64,000 nt of DNA. Source: Patagioenas fasciata. Lineage: Eukaryota; Chordata; Aves; Columbiformes; Columbidae. How positions within the stretch are numbered: the first letter of the stretch is position 1; the number at the start of each line of letters is the position of its first letter. The stretch lies in the NCBI RefSeq assembly GCF_037038585.1, contig NC_092525.1:28546367-28610366 (forward strand), written 5' to 3'. The notes below the pieces were generated by a model that was not told the origin of the DNA, ran no database searches, and was given only the letters and a program-made list of their open reading frames with translations. The translations under genes and the position numbers were made by a program. This document shows positions 27,181 to 39,900 of the stretch, piece after piece.

Positions 27181-30100
27181 CTAACAGCTTCACAGCACAC
27201 AAGATCATGTCGGATCAAGATAAAATTACATTCTGGAATACACTGAGGCTCGAGATTCGAGAAAGATCTCTGCATATACATTTATCTCTTTTTTTCTGTT
27301 GTTAAAGGATATTTGTCTTTTGAGTATAGCACCACCTTGCTGTCACGCTACTTCACTACTTCGCAAATCTGCTTGGGAGCCTTCTATGTAATGTTTTAAT
27401 AGCTTGGTTCCGTACTTGTAACTCATTGTGGGTGTTAGGACATACTGCGCATTTCCTCTATTATATACCTCTTTATATGCAATAAACTGAGTCACAAAGC
27501 TTTGTAAAGTGGCTCCATCCCTATACAGAGTAAAAATACAGTAGCACAAGGAAGGGTTCTGAATCTTTGAAGGCTACCATGAATTAACTAAAGTTTTCTA
27601 CTTTAATGTTGCTGGAGTGGCTTTGCTAGACAAAGTAACAAATGAAGTTTGTCATCAGAATGTTTCTTTTCTCTGGAAACAGTCAAAAACACAGCTACGG
27701 TATATGTTTCTCTATGTAAAATATAAAACGATCTCACACCAGAAGCTGCTTGCTAGGCTGGAGTAAAAGATTCAGGCAGGAGCTCTAGCACTCAAGTGTT
27801 TGTCCTACAGCAGCAACAGAGGCAATTCTCAAGCTATTGAACAAAACCTGTGTATTGACAACCACAAATGTGTTCCCTGCAGCCTTGTATCCAGTAGGAA
27901 GATACATTTAATGGATAAACTGGAAGCAGTTGGAAATGTCCTAGAAAATAATAAAGGAAAAGTGATTCCCAGTTTGAGATCAGGTCCTTTTAGGTGTCAG
28001 CTTCCAAATACATGAAGAGATAAAGATGCAAACTATGTCACATGTGAAATGTCTCATTGAATTTTTCAAGTCACTAGTGTCATAAGGATAAACTAGCCAG
28101 AAAGGGCCCACTAGTAATGCATGTTAACTCCACAGATTACATTATTCTATTTTCACCCTCTCAACCCCAAAATTTCACGACCATATAGTGAAGTCCCCAA
28201 AATTCACAGTTTTTGTGGGGAAAAAAACAAAAACCAAAACCAAAAACAAAAACCACTCAAAAGACTGGAACTAGAGATGAGCCTTATGTATCAAATTCAC
28301 AGCAGGGATACTGGAGAAATGTGCATGCTTTTTAAAATCCATCTCTTTAGAATTAAAAGTATATTAGAATGACCTGAATTTGGCTTTCACAGAGAATTCT
28401 GACAAGGCACACAACTCACATTTATAGGTAGAAAATAAAGTTAATTTAGTTTCTGCTATCACAAGATCTTTGCTATATCAAGGAGTCAATTTATATGACA
28501 GCCCTACAGTAAAATTCATTATTTAGATTATCTGAGCCAGCTTCACCTTGAAAATATAGTGATCTGAGTATGTTCAAAATTTAATTAAATGAGAAAGGTT
28601 GCTGTGTCTATATGTCATTAACTAATGAAGAAAATTTGTGAAATAAGCCTGCACTCACTGCTTATAGGCAATCTCAAAAGCCAGCTCTAGTGACTTCTTA
28701 AAAAATAGAGGTCATTTGACCCGAAATATCAGACCAAAGGTTCCGAGGGGAAAACAAAACCAAAAAACCCACAAGAAGAACAACAACAACCACCACACAC
28801 AAAACAAGCAAACTCAAAACAAACTAATCAACCACCGAACAAGAAAACCCACACCACCAACCCAAAACAAAACACAAAACCAGTTGATTCAAGGGAACAA
28901 AAGCTTCGCCTTCCCATTTTAAGCAAGTTCTCTCAACTAGACTGCAGAAGCAGCTTCCTTGACAGATTCTTAGTACATGATGGTGGGGAGTATGCTTTAT
29001 TTATTCTTTAATAATATAACCCCACCAAGAACACAGCTCAGCTTTAATCATAATGAACAGCCACAGAACATTCATTTTTTTTTAAGCCACTTTTTTCTCT
29101 TCTAAGCGTCATAAACTCCTCAGAAGTTCTCATAAAACATCCTCAGTGTATTTTTCTTGGCCTACTACCAATGCAGACAAGATAAACTAATGAACAAATA
29201 CACAGTCCAGATGGGAACGCAGCAAATAAGCTAGAAGAATTCCAGTAAAAGCATTTAAAAGTAATCTGCTAAACCAGTTCATATTGAAAAAAACAGCAAA
29301 GATATACTTATTTTGGTCAGCAATCAATACTAGTGATTTAGGTTGTTTGCAGCTGGCATTATGACAAAGGTCTTTAAACCAGCCTGTTACCACACCATCA
29401 ACCATGAATTAATATTTTATGGAACAATTTTCTCCTTAAATCAAATGGACTCTTCTTGCAAAGTGAACATCACTGCAACGTTTCCCATGTGGTTTTAGGA
29501 AGTTATGCTAATCTTCCTAGTATGTAACAAATCTTACTATGTGACCTCCACAGCACTGATTTTTACTACACACAGTTCAAAAGGGCAACGACCACACCTA
29601 CACTGGTTTGACAGTTTTAACTGCTACTCTTGTTTTAATGACTTTAGTCTCACTAGTGATATTTTTCAAGATGTGGCTGAACAATGGAAGTTATCACTGA
29701 GGAAAAAAGTGCCTAATTTCACAGTACAAATTCATGCCAGTGCACTAGTCCTCCTGCTTAGTTTCCAAAACAAGAAAAATATTTACACTAAAATGAGATT
29801 ATCCTTAGATTTTCTTATCTTTTTACCCTGAAACACTAACAGCTAAACATCACACTCAAGTAGGTGCACATGAGTATACACTCTGAATCATCTAGAACAT
29901 ACTGCACAGTTATAATTGGACTGTCCATCTTTTCAAAAAATAAAGTGTCTTCCTCCACTTTCCCCCTCCCAAACCCCAGGACAAAAGTCAAAACAAAGAA
30001 AAAAGGCAAAATGAAGACCATGGAAATAATTTATTAGAGATTTTACAAGCAAAGTAACATACATTCAATTAATCATGTAAGTCTTGTGACAGTTTAAAGA

Positions 30101-30880
30101 TAACTGGAATTTTTAAGATGAGAAAATTCATACTCTGCCTTAAATACTTTAGAACTGCTACTACGCACAGTTCAAGAGTCCCGATGATTACACTGCTTCT
30201 TCCCCAGCTTGATAACACTTGAAAGAGATGGAACACAAAAGGGACCTGGAACATCACAAAGGCATGTTAAAAGTAAGAACAACTAGAAAATAGTACTGTT
30301 ATGCTTTCTTTTTGACAACTAAATCGAAAAATCCTTAGTATTTAGAAAAGTGCAGAATGTCTGAAAAAAATCTGACTTGATATTATTAATTTTATGTTAC
30401 AATAAGCTAACACTATTGCAGTACAGAGAACAAGAGCAGTCTAAAAAAAAAAAAGAACCAGCAAAAATGTAGGATTGATTAATAGTTGATTATTAGTTCA
30501 ATTCCAAATACTTCATTGCAAGATATTGTTAGATTTTCTTCTCTAATAAAAAAGGAAAGAGTAAGGAATGTAAAATCTAAGTCAACTACAGATTGTTTCT
30601 CATATATCAGGACAACAGTAATCATCAAGAGATCTAAATTACCAGTCAACCCTTTCATATTATTAAGAATTGCTCTGCAACATATTTTAACCAATGTATT
30701 ATTATTGTATTTATTTAAAGAAAAAGACATCCTCCGTGTAAGCTCAGCACAGCTCCATGCATATCAGTGGAACACTTCTAGCTCATACAAGCCAGAGAAT
30801 TGGATCACAAATTAGCAAGTTATATGACCTTTGACGAACAAGGTGGAGGCCACATTTCAAAACAAGGAAACTTCATTGTG
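27181..30880. other. Non-coding DNA between the CpG island and the RNPC3 3' end
   Basis: AT-rich. No coding exon is supported. A 68-codon minus-strand frame (27,343-27,549) has protein-like composition, but it has no family match that I recognise, no clear splice sites and no partner exons. An A/C-rich low-complexity tract lies at 28,751-28,881. Confidence 0.55.
28751..28881. repeat. A/C-rich low-complexity tract
   Basis: About 130 bp almost free of T and nearly free of G on the plus strand (AAAAC, AAC and CAC motifs). Shorter tracts of the same kind occur at 21,800-21,885, 28,218-28,258 and 45,366-45,422. On the minus strand these read as G/T-rich. Confidence 0.8.
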
Positions 30881-30886
30881 TTTATT
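30881..30886 (-). promoter_or_regulatory. Candidate distal poly(A) signal of RNPC3
   Basis: AATAAA on the minus strand, about 174 nt below the USSE repeats. It is the first canonical signal I see after the alternative terminal exon begins at 31,127, and so may end the long RNPC3 isoform. Other candidates lie further on, so this is a weak call. Confidence 0.4.
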
Positions 30887-31059
30887 CACACAAGACAGAT
30901 AACTCATTGACTTTCTTTCCCCCCATCCCCCCAAAAAGTGCCCTTTGCTTTTAAAATTACTGGGTTAGTTCAAGTTCTAAAATATGTAAACTCCTCCCCA
31001 CACCTACTCTATATGAAAACTTAGATGTGGTTGAGTGCTATGAGAAACATCGCGCAAAA

Positions 31060-31083
31060 AAAGGATACAACAAGAAAGGATAC
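31060..31083 (-). promoter_or_regulatory. U11 snRNP-binding splicing enhancer (USSE)
   Basis: Two exact copies of GTATCCTTT on the minus strand (31,083-31,075 and 31,068-31,060), separated by CTTGTT. Each is a perfect U12-type 5' splice-site sequence and so a binding site for U11 snRNP. In the U11/U12-65K and -48K genes, paired sites of this kind are known to recruit U11 and to activate the 3' splice site just upstream without being spliced themselves. Here a strong 3' splice site lies 44 nt upstream (exon start 31,127). The function is taken from the known family mechanism; the sites themselves are seen directly. Confidence 0.85.
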
Positions 31084-31126
31084 ACTCTGCATGACAGTAT
31101 TACTGCAGTATTTACGCAGGAATGTT

Positions 31127-31149
31127 TCTAAAGAAGAACAGCAGAATGT
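31127..31149 (-). promoter_or_regulatory. Alternative 3' splice site of RNPC3 (long isoform)
   Basis: The minus strand reads TTCTGCTGTTCTTCTTTAG followed by AAACATT: a long pyrimidine run ending in AG at 31,129-31,128. It sits just upstream of the USSE, where an enhanced acceptor is expected. The natural partner is the donor at 33,985, which would give an intron of about 2.86 kb. Confidence 0.7.
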
Positions 31150-33953
31150 GGTTTAATTTTACTTGATTCTCAGTATTGCATACACAACTTTATGCTACCT
31201 ACCAAAAGCAAATATGCTTCTTTGACAAGACACAGTTTTGACCCCTTAAGAGATTTAATGAGGGCTGATGAGTCCACCAACACTAAACTCCATATCCAAA
31301 AGTAAATACATTTTTGATAACTTGAACTACTAGGACAACACCAGATTTTTCTGTCTCATTAATTCTCCTTCAAGTCTGCCATTTTACAGACTCACTTTTT
31401 CCACCAGGTCCAAAACCCAATCGTGTTTCCACTCAATGCAGGCTTTCAAGTCACTTCTTCCCTATGAAGAAGCTGGAGACCTCTCAACATCAGTTTCTTC
31501 TACATAACCTTTCTCCCAAAGAGCTGTATTTTAGCTACAGAAAAAACAGACACCCCAAATACTAACTGAAATTTTTGCTAGTCCATCAAGAAAAAGCCAT
31601 TTCAGCCTGTAAGGATTTACATAGTATTTTTATAAACCATATATATTATTGCAACTAAAAAGGATGAAACCTTTGTAGAGAAAATACTAAAAATAACAAC
31701 AATCATTAACTTAACGCAGCTTCTTCCTGTTTAAAAATAACCAGAAGTTTAACTTTTGTGAATTTAGTTGTTAAAAAACCCCAACCAAAGAACAAAAAAA
31801 ACTTGAGACACAAGATACAGATCAATTTGAAGTCCCTCAAAAGTTTGCATTAACTTGTCTATATGCATATTTATTTTTCAACGAGATCCTTTTGTCACTG
31901 TTCTTCCTTACAGACTCAGATTTCTATCATGGAATTTTGCATCATAAATCAACATCCATCACAATATTCCATCAGGAGCAGGAAAACATAGTCATGCAGA
32001 CAGAGGGTTCAGTTTTATCATTACTTGGGAAGTAAGTATTTTTAATTAAACCTCATGTATCCCTAGAGATCTCTATTAGTCTATGGCACATACTGTGATC
32101 GTTACATATAAATGATCAAGGTAAGGAAGAAGTTCTACCCCATGACACATGAAACCAGTGACACCAAGGTAAGTCATGAAGACTTTCAAGTTCACAAGTC
32201 TTGCATAAGTATGTGTTTGCTCACTCAAAAAAAGCTTCCGAGTTGACCATCAACATGATTAATAACCAACTAAACACCTCATTGTTTTCTTTATGTAATT
32301 CAAATATTATTTAGCATGTTTAGTAAAGTCAGAATTAGATTTAATGTACAAAACTAGTTGGAAGGACACGAAACTCCTAGAAGTGTCCAGAGTTCATTTA
32401 TAAGGCTTTCAAATAGCTAAAATATTTCAAGTTTCTATTTTGCATTTAAGGAAACCTTACTAATTTCTTCTTATGAGGTACTAGATAAAATAATATAAAT
32501 GCAAGGTTATTTCTAACATGGAAGGAGTAAGAAACAAGACTGAAACATTCTCATAAATCTTTGTTCCTTATGGAATACTTTAGCCAAGGTTCATTTGTCT
32601 TTTCCAATAACTGATACAGAAGAATGCCTGTAAAAAACCTGATCTTTAATTTGATAAAATAAAGACTTTTGCAAACCACAAATCAGTAACTCAAAATAGG
32701 AACTTGTAAAACCAAACAGCATCTCAGAAATGAGGGAAACCATCTCAAATATAATCTGAAGAAAAAAATCCTTAGACAACTGACAGAACAAGAATCCTAC
32801 AATTGAATTAGTTGTTATAAAGAGAAGTACTACCCTCACAATAACCATACAAATTTCTGAAAATAAAAACCAGCTGTTCACATTCTTTATTACAAACTTC
32901 AGGGTTTTTTTCCAAAGTAACAATGATCAAAACATTCAGATTAAAAACACATAATGGATTAAGTAGAACGTTTCAGAAGTGTTCAGCCTAAACTTTTAAG
33001 TTCATGTGGTCACCAGGGTGATGCCCAACTGTAATCCGTAATTAAGTTTAATGCCCTTTAAATTTGAGCTGATCTATCAGAGGGTGCAGAATAAGAAATA
33101 AGTGCTTCTAATTCTTGCACCAGTTATTTCACACAATAATTCGAGACAGTTCACTACTCAAATGTTTTTAGTCCACGAAACCCCTCCCAGTTAAATTAGA
33201 GCTGATTTGGCTTGAGTTACTCTCATATAAAGCAAATACTTAGAGTAAGCAGCAATGAAGTAAAGCTATACAACAGGAACAGTTAAATAGTGGTTACTTT
33301 CTGCTAACAGTTACTTTCCCATCAAGTTTAGACAAAAATGGCAAAAAAAAAGGACCTATGCATTCCACAGCAAAGGAAGCCTTGATCAAATGATTAATTA
33401 TTAAATAGCACTTTCTGACACAACATCTTTTCCTAAATCACACAAGTTTAAGGCACACTGCAACAGCACTAAGATCTCATTTTTCTAAAGTTAGCAAAAC
33501 CAAGGGTCCATTTACAGAGCTAGCAGAAGTGGGTTAATTCCTGGAAACAGTTCTTCAGGTTCACTTTAAACGGTAGGGACAGAAGGGAAGGAGAAAGGAA
33601 CAAGTCTTTTCAAAGCCGAAGCTCCAGATTACTAAAAGGTAAGTGGTTCGATTCCACAGAATTATTCTCATTAAATTCCCCAGATTAAGGATTAGAGAAA
33701 CTGACAACTACCCTAGGATATCAGGATTAGGGAAATGGCAGTCTCCAGGTTTCTAAAGAGAGGAAGATGCAACATCTTAAGCTTAAACCAACTATATACC
33801 TTGCATTCTGGTATTCTGATGTAACTGCACATTTAAGAAAAAAAAATTGTATGGAACATTTCCCCCCCACCATCACTATTCCTAAAGGTGCCACTAAAAA
33901 TATAATAAATATAACCAAATGAAAAAACCCCAACAAAACAAATGAACAATTTG
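31150..33953. other. RNPC3 3' region (intron of the long isoform)
   Basis: AT-rich non-coding DNA between the two alternative 3' ends of RNPC3. No coding exon or repeat is recognised. Short frames such as 32,591-32,923 have no support. Confidence 0.55.
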
Positions 33954-33959
33954 TTTATT
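33954..33959 (-). promoter_or_regulatory. Proximal poly(A) signal of RNPC3
   Basis: AATAAA on the minus strand, 40 nt after the stop codon. It would give the short, export-competent mRNA. It lies 26 nt below the alternative donor at 33,985, so cleavage here and splicing of that donor compete. Confidence 0.7.
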
Positions 33960-33979
33960 TGTATTTTCAGGCAGAGAAT

Positions 33980-33988
33980 CCATACCTT
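33980..33988 (-). promoter_or_regulatory. Alternative U2-type donor in the RNPC3 3' UTR
   Basis: The minus strand reads AAG then GTATGG, a strong 5' splice site, with the exon end at 33,986, 13 nt after the stop codon. Because the stop is less than 50 nt from this junction, splicing here should not trigger nonsense-mediated decay. It pairs naturally with the acceptor at 31,127. Confidence 0.7.
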
Positions 33989-33998
33989 GTGCAGTGTT

Positions 33999-36900
33999 CT
34001 ACTTTTTTCTTTTCCCTTCATTGGCATCCTGTTTTGGTCTAGCTGAACGAGCAAATTGCTAAGATTCTGTTAAGGACTAAAAGTGTCAATGATAAAAGGA
34101 CGTCAATTAGAAGCAAAAGACAAGCATTATTTAAGCAAGAGTTTAAAAAGTGGCCTTTATCTGTGAATCAGTTCCACTACAGTATTCAATATTAGTCAAA
34201 GATTAAGCCTTCACTGATCTGCAGCACAAAACAATTTTAAGAGACCCTGTCCAAGAGTTTACAATACTAATAAATAAGGAGGACTAAGTGGGAATGGGTT
34301 GGGTGCAAGCAGAGCAACTACAGGATAAATGCTTGATATTTACAATCTTCCACCCCAGCATGTTGATTCCGTAACTTTGATGTCTCAGTAGGTAGTTGGG
34401 AGGAAAAAAAGCTAAAAGGAACAGAGGTCAGAATGAACAACAGTACGAAGAAATAAACTATAAAACATTTAAGTGAAAAATAAAAAAGGACTCACAGACA
34501 CAAAATAGGGTAATGCAATCAAAAAGTGTATTACACAGGCCCAAAAAGTAACTGACAGTTCCAGCTGGAGAAGCAGTCTAAACAGAGACCACAGAGAGGA
34601 ACCACCTCTTTATATTATTAATTCTGCAAACACAGGGTTAACTAAGTCAAAAGCCTACTTAATTTAAATACAATGGTCACACAAGCTAAATTGTCTTTTA
34701 TACTGTGTGTGCAGGATCAAAGAGCTAACACCAGAAGAGACAATTTTATTGTCTTAAATCAAGCACATTTACTTTCCTATATCAGAAGAGTTGCTTCTAT
34801 ATACTTTTCAGTTATCTTAAACTTGACAATAGCACATTGTGCTACGCTGCCTGGTTTTAAGGTATTTCCTCTTCCCATAATGTTCTACCAATTGGAAATC
34901 TATGACAGCAAAACTACAGACTGACAGACAGATTACAAATAATATAATGTAAATGTTTGAAGAAAAAGATACAACCACCATGGGTTTTTCAAATAAGACA
35001 TATCCATTTGCTTCTTTTAAAGCTTTAGCAGCTGCTTTTTCATTAGGAAGTCCAATGAAAGCCTGTCCCTTCATACGACCTTCTTTCATCAAACGTATAT
35101 CAAACCTAGAGGCAAAATTGAGAACAGGAATGACTCATGTTTAACCGCACTTTCATATTTCACAGTACAAATGTAATTGTAATGCTTCCAGTTGGAGAAA
35201 TCGCAGAAACAGGAGCAGAGCCTACAAGCAGGAATTATGTCATTGTAGACCATTTTGCCTGGGGAAACCATTTAACAAAAAGTGACATTAGACTGCAGGA
35301 CAGCAAATTGGTGTGCAACTATGGTAAATATGACATATGCAAAATAATCAGAAACAAACAATCATCTACACTGTTCATTCTGTGTTGCTCAGCCAATAAA
35401 CCGTATATTTGGTAACAAAAAAATATAAGGGCAAAATAGGGTTTTCAGACACTGTTCAAAAAATAATTCTATTTCTGTATTTGTGATAAACTAAGGTTTT
35501 CAGATGGAGCATAAAGGAGCATAAAGAAGAAAGTACAGATGACTAGATTTAAATCACAATTTTCAACAGTATTATAGAATTTAACCTAAAAGGCTTAATT
35601 TTAACCAGGGACCAAATTAACTTACATATTTCGTTCCTCTTCTGACTGGAAGTTAACGTATCTTCCAAAAATGAACTTGAGATCCTGAAATTAAACGGTA
35701 GGTATAAGATGAAAGCTGATAAAAAGCCCTTTTGATAAATATTTCATTTGCTTGTTTACCTACCTTTTCTTGAACTTGTTTAGCTAAATTCTTCACATAT
35801 ATCCTGCAATTTGGATCACCTGGCTCATAGTTTTTGAAAACAGAAAATTTTTCCATTTCTTGAAGAAGAAAGAAAAACAGACTGTTTTAGCTTATTTACT
35901 TACTTCTTATTTTTGCTCAGTATAAAATAACTAAATTTAATATATGATCAATTAATAAATGAAATACTGATTTTAACTATTTCTTGCAACAAATCAAAGA
36001 ACTATTATTAGATAATGTATTCTCACAGTCATACCTTCTTTAGAAAGCCTGTTTTTTTCTAGATCCCTTCTAGAAATAAATTCTGATGGTATTTCATCTT
36101 CCTCCTCTTCAGTTTCCATTTTATCATTTGAGCTAGGAGCTGGGAAAATCCTTCCAAAGCCTGTATTATTGATTTCTTCTGTGGTTGCATAAAGGTCTGA
36201 AATATCAACACATTATATAAGTGGTTTATATGTTATTCACAAGAGGATCGACAGCAAGCAAAAAATTATACTCCTTTCAGTAACGTTTTAATATAGTTAC
36301 AGTTTTACTTTGTGAAGCAATTTGGACATATCCTTAAAGAAGGGCATCTTAATCCCTGGTCTGACAAACACAACTGCTCTATATAGTCCTATAAAATCAA
36401 CTGTGGTACAAAGAAAAGCCATTGCACATGCCAGTTAAGGTAAAGCTAGCCTTGCTGTTCAAGCCTGTATCCATTTCAATGGTTTATCTCCCTTTCATTC
36501 AAAGAAGCTGTATAGACCTGTAAAGTACCAAGAAACACAGACTGACCATAAACCTCTAAGAAACCATCACACCTCATTGCAATTATGACCCCGCATTTTT
36601 AGAGCGGATAATCAGTGCATCCCAGAGAAGAAGCTGGCAATCACTTGAACGATGCTTTTTAAAAGCTGGAAAAGGAAAATCTGAAATTAGCCTGATACAT
36701 TCAATTGCACATATAATACCGAGAATGCAATTCACCATAAACCCACAGATCATGTCAGAGAGAAAGAGACCTTTAAGATTGTCTGGATCCTTTACTATAC
36801 CAAAGCACAGAGGTCTGTGCTTTAACATAGGAAAAACAGCAAATGCAGACAAGACACAAGTTGGTGTTCTTAAACCCTGATGTATACTATTTATAAAACT

Positions 36901-39900
36901 TCCAATACAAAAGAAGAAAATTATTCCCAGACCTAAATTTCAGCAGCCTCCTACACACTGAAGCCACATGAATTCAATATCAAATACATTTGAAGTATGA
37001 ACACTTACCATTTTTTTCTTCTTTTTCTGAGTTTATCTGAAGAACAGCTGGGATGTCAGTAGTAATATGGAACTCGATTTTCTTATGACCTACATGCTGT
37101 GGCTGATCAAAGACATCTGAAGGTGACAGTGCAGGGTGCAAATTACTGTTTAAAACAACAATGTTAATTAAGATTCAGACACTAATGAATGCATAGTGTA
37201 CAAGATTTTTTCCAGACACTTTTATGCTGTTGTTTACCACAAATATGTAAGTTCCCTATTTCATAAATTTCACCCAATACAGTTCAGGTTGATTAAAACA
37301 CTGCAAATACAGAAGGCTGGCAGTCAGAGACACAAAAAAAAAAAAAAAAAAAAAAAAAAGACATACCACACTAACTTGAATATGAAAAATAACTGGCCTT
37401 GCTGCTGCTCTCCAATAGTGTAGAAAATATACAGTGTTCAAAAAATATAGCAAATCACATGGAGAAAGAATGCAGCTATGAGCAAAAATGCATTCACTAT
37501 AGATCATCACTACGAAGCAATACTACACTGGTGCCTGCTGTGCTATGGTACTGCAGTTTCAAAAGACAAAAACTTATTTTAAACCAAATCATCCGATTTT
37601 TATTTTAGATTTTTATTTTAAGAAGTATCTCATACAATAAACCCAGATGGCTTCTGTCAGGGTTGTGATATGAAAATTGTTTTTCTTTTTTTATGAAAAA
37701 GGGATTTTTATCAGTGTGACAGCGAAAGAAACACAGAGCTTGAACCAGCTACACTTTACAGATCAAGGTTGTTGAGCAGACTAGAGTACAAATTACAAAT
37801 TTTGACCTTTAAAGCAATACAACCAAGCATGAGGATAAGGGAAGATCAACTCCACTACCAAATTTACATAGCAGTGAAGAATGCTTGTTTTAAAACAGCA
37901 ACACTGAAGCAACATGATACAGAGAACACCGTGTAGTAAAAGGAATAATCTTCTGAAAAAGTTCAAAACCCACAGAAATAATACAAACCTGTGAGGAGTA
38001 CACACTGGAACATTCAATAAGTCTTTAATTCTTTGCCTTTTTCTAACACCACGCTTCTTTGTGTTTATTGGTCTTTTAGGCTGAAACGTTGCTAATTCCA
38101 TCAACTTGGTCATTCTGTTTAAAACAACATTTAAAAAAGAACCAAAGTGGTTTACAGTTTATTTGAAAACACCAATTTTGAAAACCTTTCCCTCTTCTTT
38201 AAAGCCCTTGAAATACAGCTTTTCCAAATATGGTTATAAATAAAGCTGCCTTAAGACCCACACTACATTAACAAACTGTAACACATAGCAAACCAATATA
38301 CACAAAACACTTAAGTGACAATCAAAATTATAATGAGTTCCATGATGCCCTTCCTTTCCCAAGCATGCACCTAATTAGGACACTGAAGCTGGAGGAATGC
38401 TAAGAAGCCCTAAGCTGAACCTTTCTGGGAAGAAGCTTTTGAAGGTGTTGGGATCCCCCAGTGTTGGTTTTTTAAGTACCACCTACTAAGAGCACAGGAC
38501 CAGGCAATTCCAAAATGCTGAAAATGTAGCAGACGAGGTAAAAAGCCAGCCTGAAATACAGCGAACAAAGAAATTACATGATCAGTGGAAGCAAGGTCAG
38601 GCAACATGGAAGGACTACAGAGATGCTGCTCGCCACTGTAGGGAAGAAATACATGCTGTCAAAGCTCAATCAGAATTGAAGCTGGCCAGTACTGTGAAGG
38701 ACAATAAAAAAGGCTTTTTAAAACGTACTAATTGCAAAAGGTAAACTAGAAATAACATTGGCCCATTGCTTGATGAGCATGGTCACCTTATTAACAGGCA
38801 CACAGACAAAGCTGAGACGTTTAATGCTTTCTTCGTCTCAGTCTTCAACACCGATAATGGACTTGGGGGCTCCCATAACCCTGGGCTGGAAAATCATGGC
38901 TGTGAGAATGATAAACTCCCAATCAACCCAGAATTTGTACGGGATTTACCACTCCAGCTAGATCGCTACAAGTCAATGGGGCCTCATCGGATTCATCCAA
39001 GGGTGCTTAAAGAGCTGCCTGACATCATAGCGAGACCTCTCTCTGTGATTTTTCAATGCTTCTTAGTATCTGAAGAGGTCCTGGATGACTGGAAGCTGGC
39101 AAACACCGTCCCACCCTACAACAACGGCAACATGGATGACCCTGGCAACTACAGGCCTGTCAGCCTCACTTCTGTTCCTGGTAAAATCATGGAAAAGATT
39201 GTTCTGGGAGTTACTGAAAAACATCTGAATGAAAATGCAGTCATTGGTCCCAGCCAACACAGGTTCATGAGGGGAAAGTCTTGCTTGACAAACTTAATTT
39301 TATTCTACGACAAGGTTACCCACCTAGTTGACCAAGGGAAGCCTGTCGATGTAATGTTTTGGATTCAGTAAAGCCTTTGATACTGGTTCTCACAGTATCC
39401 TCCTGGACAAGATGTCCAGCACACAGCTGGGTAAGTACACAATGCAGTGGGTCAGCAACTGGCTGACAGGCCAGGCTCAAAGGGTTCTAGTAAATGGGGT
39501 AATGTTGGGCTGGTGACCAGTCACTAGCAGGGTTCTGCAGGGATCCAACTTGGGGCCAGCATTCTTCAGTGACTTTATAAACAACTTGGACTCAGGACTT
39601 AAGGGATTGCTTAGTAAGTTTGCTGATGACACAAAATTGGGGAGAGCTGTCAACACTCTTGAGGGCAGAGAGACCCATGACAGAACCCAAGGGAATGGCA
39701 GGAAGATGCCCCAGGGAGGCTGAGGTTGAACATCAGGAAAAGGTTCTTCACCCACAGGGTGATGGAGGACTGGAACAGGGTCCCCAGGGAGGTGTCACAG
39801 CTCCAAGCCTGACAGTGTTCAAGAAGAGACTGGACAACTCCCTCAGACACATGAGGTGAACTGTGGAGTTGTCATACGCAGTGACAGGAGTTGGACTCAA

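Noticed and set aside
26934-27281. 115-codon minus-strand frame in the orphan CpG island
   Set aside because: Arg-, Gly- and Ala-rich reading typical of CpG-island DNA, with no recognisable domain or splice partners.
27343-27549. 68-codon minus-strand frame with protein-like composition
   Set aside because: I recognise no family, it has no start context or flanking splice sites, and a frame of this length is expected by chance in 64 kb.
38766-39371. 201-codon plus-strand frame as a host gene
   Set aside because: It is the reverse transcriptase of a CR1 LINE, broken by frameshifts and lying antisense in an RNPC3 intron.
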